Shown piece after piece: positions 14,109 to 14,555 of a stretch of 14,555 bases of DNA (position 1 is its first letter; each line of letters begins with the position of its first letter). The DNA is from Fidelibacterota bacterium. Lineage in GTDB: Bacteria; Fidelibacterota; JAANXI01. The notes below the pieces were generated by a model. The model ran no database searches. It was not told the DNA's origin and saw only the letters and a list, made by a program, of their open reading frames with translations. The stretch is from the NCBI GenBank assembly GCA_018263365.1, contig JAANXI010000033.1, positions 1 to 14,555 on the forward strand, read 5' to 3'. The position numbers were made by a program, and so were the translations under genes.

Positions 14109-14487
14109 CATCGCCGGAATCATCCTGGCGGCGGGAAAATCGAGTCGGTTCGGCGCTCCCAAGGTACTGCAGTCGTTTTTAGGTACACCGTTCATTCTCC
14201 GTATTTCAGATGCTTTACAGAGTGCAGGGATCCCCGATATTTTGCTAGTGCTGGGACATGAATTCGAACAATTATTCCCAAAAGTCCCTTCCAAAGACTC
14301 TTTCCAAATAGTTGAGAATCCCGATTACGAGTTAGGACAGTTCTCTTCGCTTCAGGCCAGTATTCGTAGTTTGCCAGCAGATGTTGCCGGAACAGTTATG
14401 TGCCTTGTCGATCATCCGCATATAAGTGTGGGTACTTACCGGACTGTTGTCACTGCAGCACGGCAGGATCCCGACACCCGTTCTTGA
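14098..14487 (+). pseudogene. MocA-like molybdopterin nucleotidyltransferase, C-terminus lost
   Basis: This 129-residue frame is the N-terminal two thirds of a MobA/MocA-type nucleotidyltransferase (family about 190-210 residues). It shows the nucleotide-binding start IILAAGKSSRFGAPK (residues 8-22) and the acidic metal site region CLVDHPHISVGTYR (about 102-115). MocA makes the cytosine-dinucleotide form of the cofactor used by xanthine dehydrogenase-type enzymes, which fits the neighbours. After ARQDPDTRS the frame meets a TGA whose last base is the first base of a 15-bp-stem hairpin. The GRRGHP-type C-terminal motif of the family is not present in the remaining 68 bases. The hairpin seems to have replaced or interrupted the gene end. 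The start overlaps the XdhC stop. Confidence 0.75.
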
Positions 14488-14519
14488 GCGCTGGCAGCCC
14501 TGAGAGGGCTGCCAGCGCT
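14487..14519. repeat. Perfect 15-bp hairpin at the end of the mocA-like gene
   Basis: AGCGCTGGCAGCCCT (14487-14501) and AGGGCTGCCAGCGCT (14505-14519) are perfect complements around the loop GAG. It could act as a strong bidirectional transcript hairpin, but only AATTACC and no U-run follows, so a factor-independent terminator is doubtful. Its position exactly at the truncated end of the mocA-like gene suggests an inserted palindromic repeat. Confidence 0.75.
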
Positions 14520-14555
14520 AATTACCTTCTAAACGTTTGCACCGCGATTTTAAAA

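Overview
The window looks like a chromosomal contig from an uncultivated, respiring bacterium with about 50% G+C. The combination of dispersed palindromic repeats, a split YeeE/YedE transporter, multihaem cytochromes and a cytochrome b/Rieske pair suggests the FCB group (Calditrichota, KSB1 or Ignavibacteria-like). That placement is from memory of gene and repeat style and is low confidence. I see no rRNA, tRNA, CRISPR array, transposase or integrase.

Layout. Positions 196-567 (minus strand) carry a small GFA-family zinc protein. All other genes are on the plus strand. From 908 to 10838 there is one directional run of nine genes: a Cys-rich MerR regulator; a membrane-anchored tri-haem cytochrome c; two half-size YeeE/YedE sulfur-transport proteins; a PsrABC/PhsABC-type molybdoenzyme (Tat-exported catalytic subunit, four-cluster ferredoxin, NrfD-type membrane subunit); then a cytochrome b6-like protein, a putative nona-haem cytochrome c and a Rieske protein. 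From 11355 to 14487 lie remnants of a xanthine dehydrogenase/CO-dehydrogenase-type operon: 2Fe-2S, molybdopterin and FAD subunits, XdhC, and a MocA-like nucleotidyltransferase. Every one of these is truncated or internally deleted.

How the genes may work together (inference). YeeE/YedE proteins move thiosulfate or a related sulfur species. The PsrABC-like enzyme would reduce or oxidise a sulfur compound outside the cytoplasmic membrane and exchange electrons with quinone through the NrfD-type subunit. The cytochrome b/Rieske/multihaem c set would be a second quinol-active complex in which a multihaem protein takes the place of cytochrome c1 or f. Having both modules in one gene run behind a MerR regulator with a cysteine-rich tail suggests a sulfur-responsive respiratory chain. 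The direction of electron flow and the true substrate cannot be read from sequence. The cytochrome b has an altered PEWY position (A-P-W-I) and lacks the cytochrome b6 haem-c cysteine, and the multihaem protein has two non-canonical haem-motif candidates, so the complex is not a textbook bc1 or b6f.

Intergenic DNA is crowded with palindromic elements of at least five kinds: 28-nt GTAG...CTAC palindromes, a CCTCACCC...GGGTGAGG element that appears to supply the ribosome binding site of the multihaem gene, nested double hairpins with compensating stems (two copies), CACAGAT/CACGGAT-rich inverted repeats (two copies), and a 15-bp-stem hairpin lying exactly where the mocA-like gene ends. The breakpoint of the large xanthine-dehydrogenase subunit contains a 13-nt match to an Illumina adapter, so an assembly artefact must be excluded before the deletions are taken as biological.
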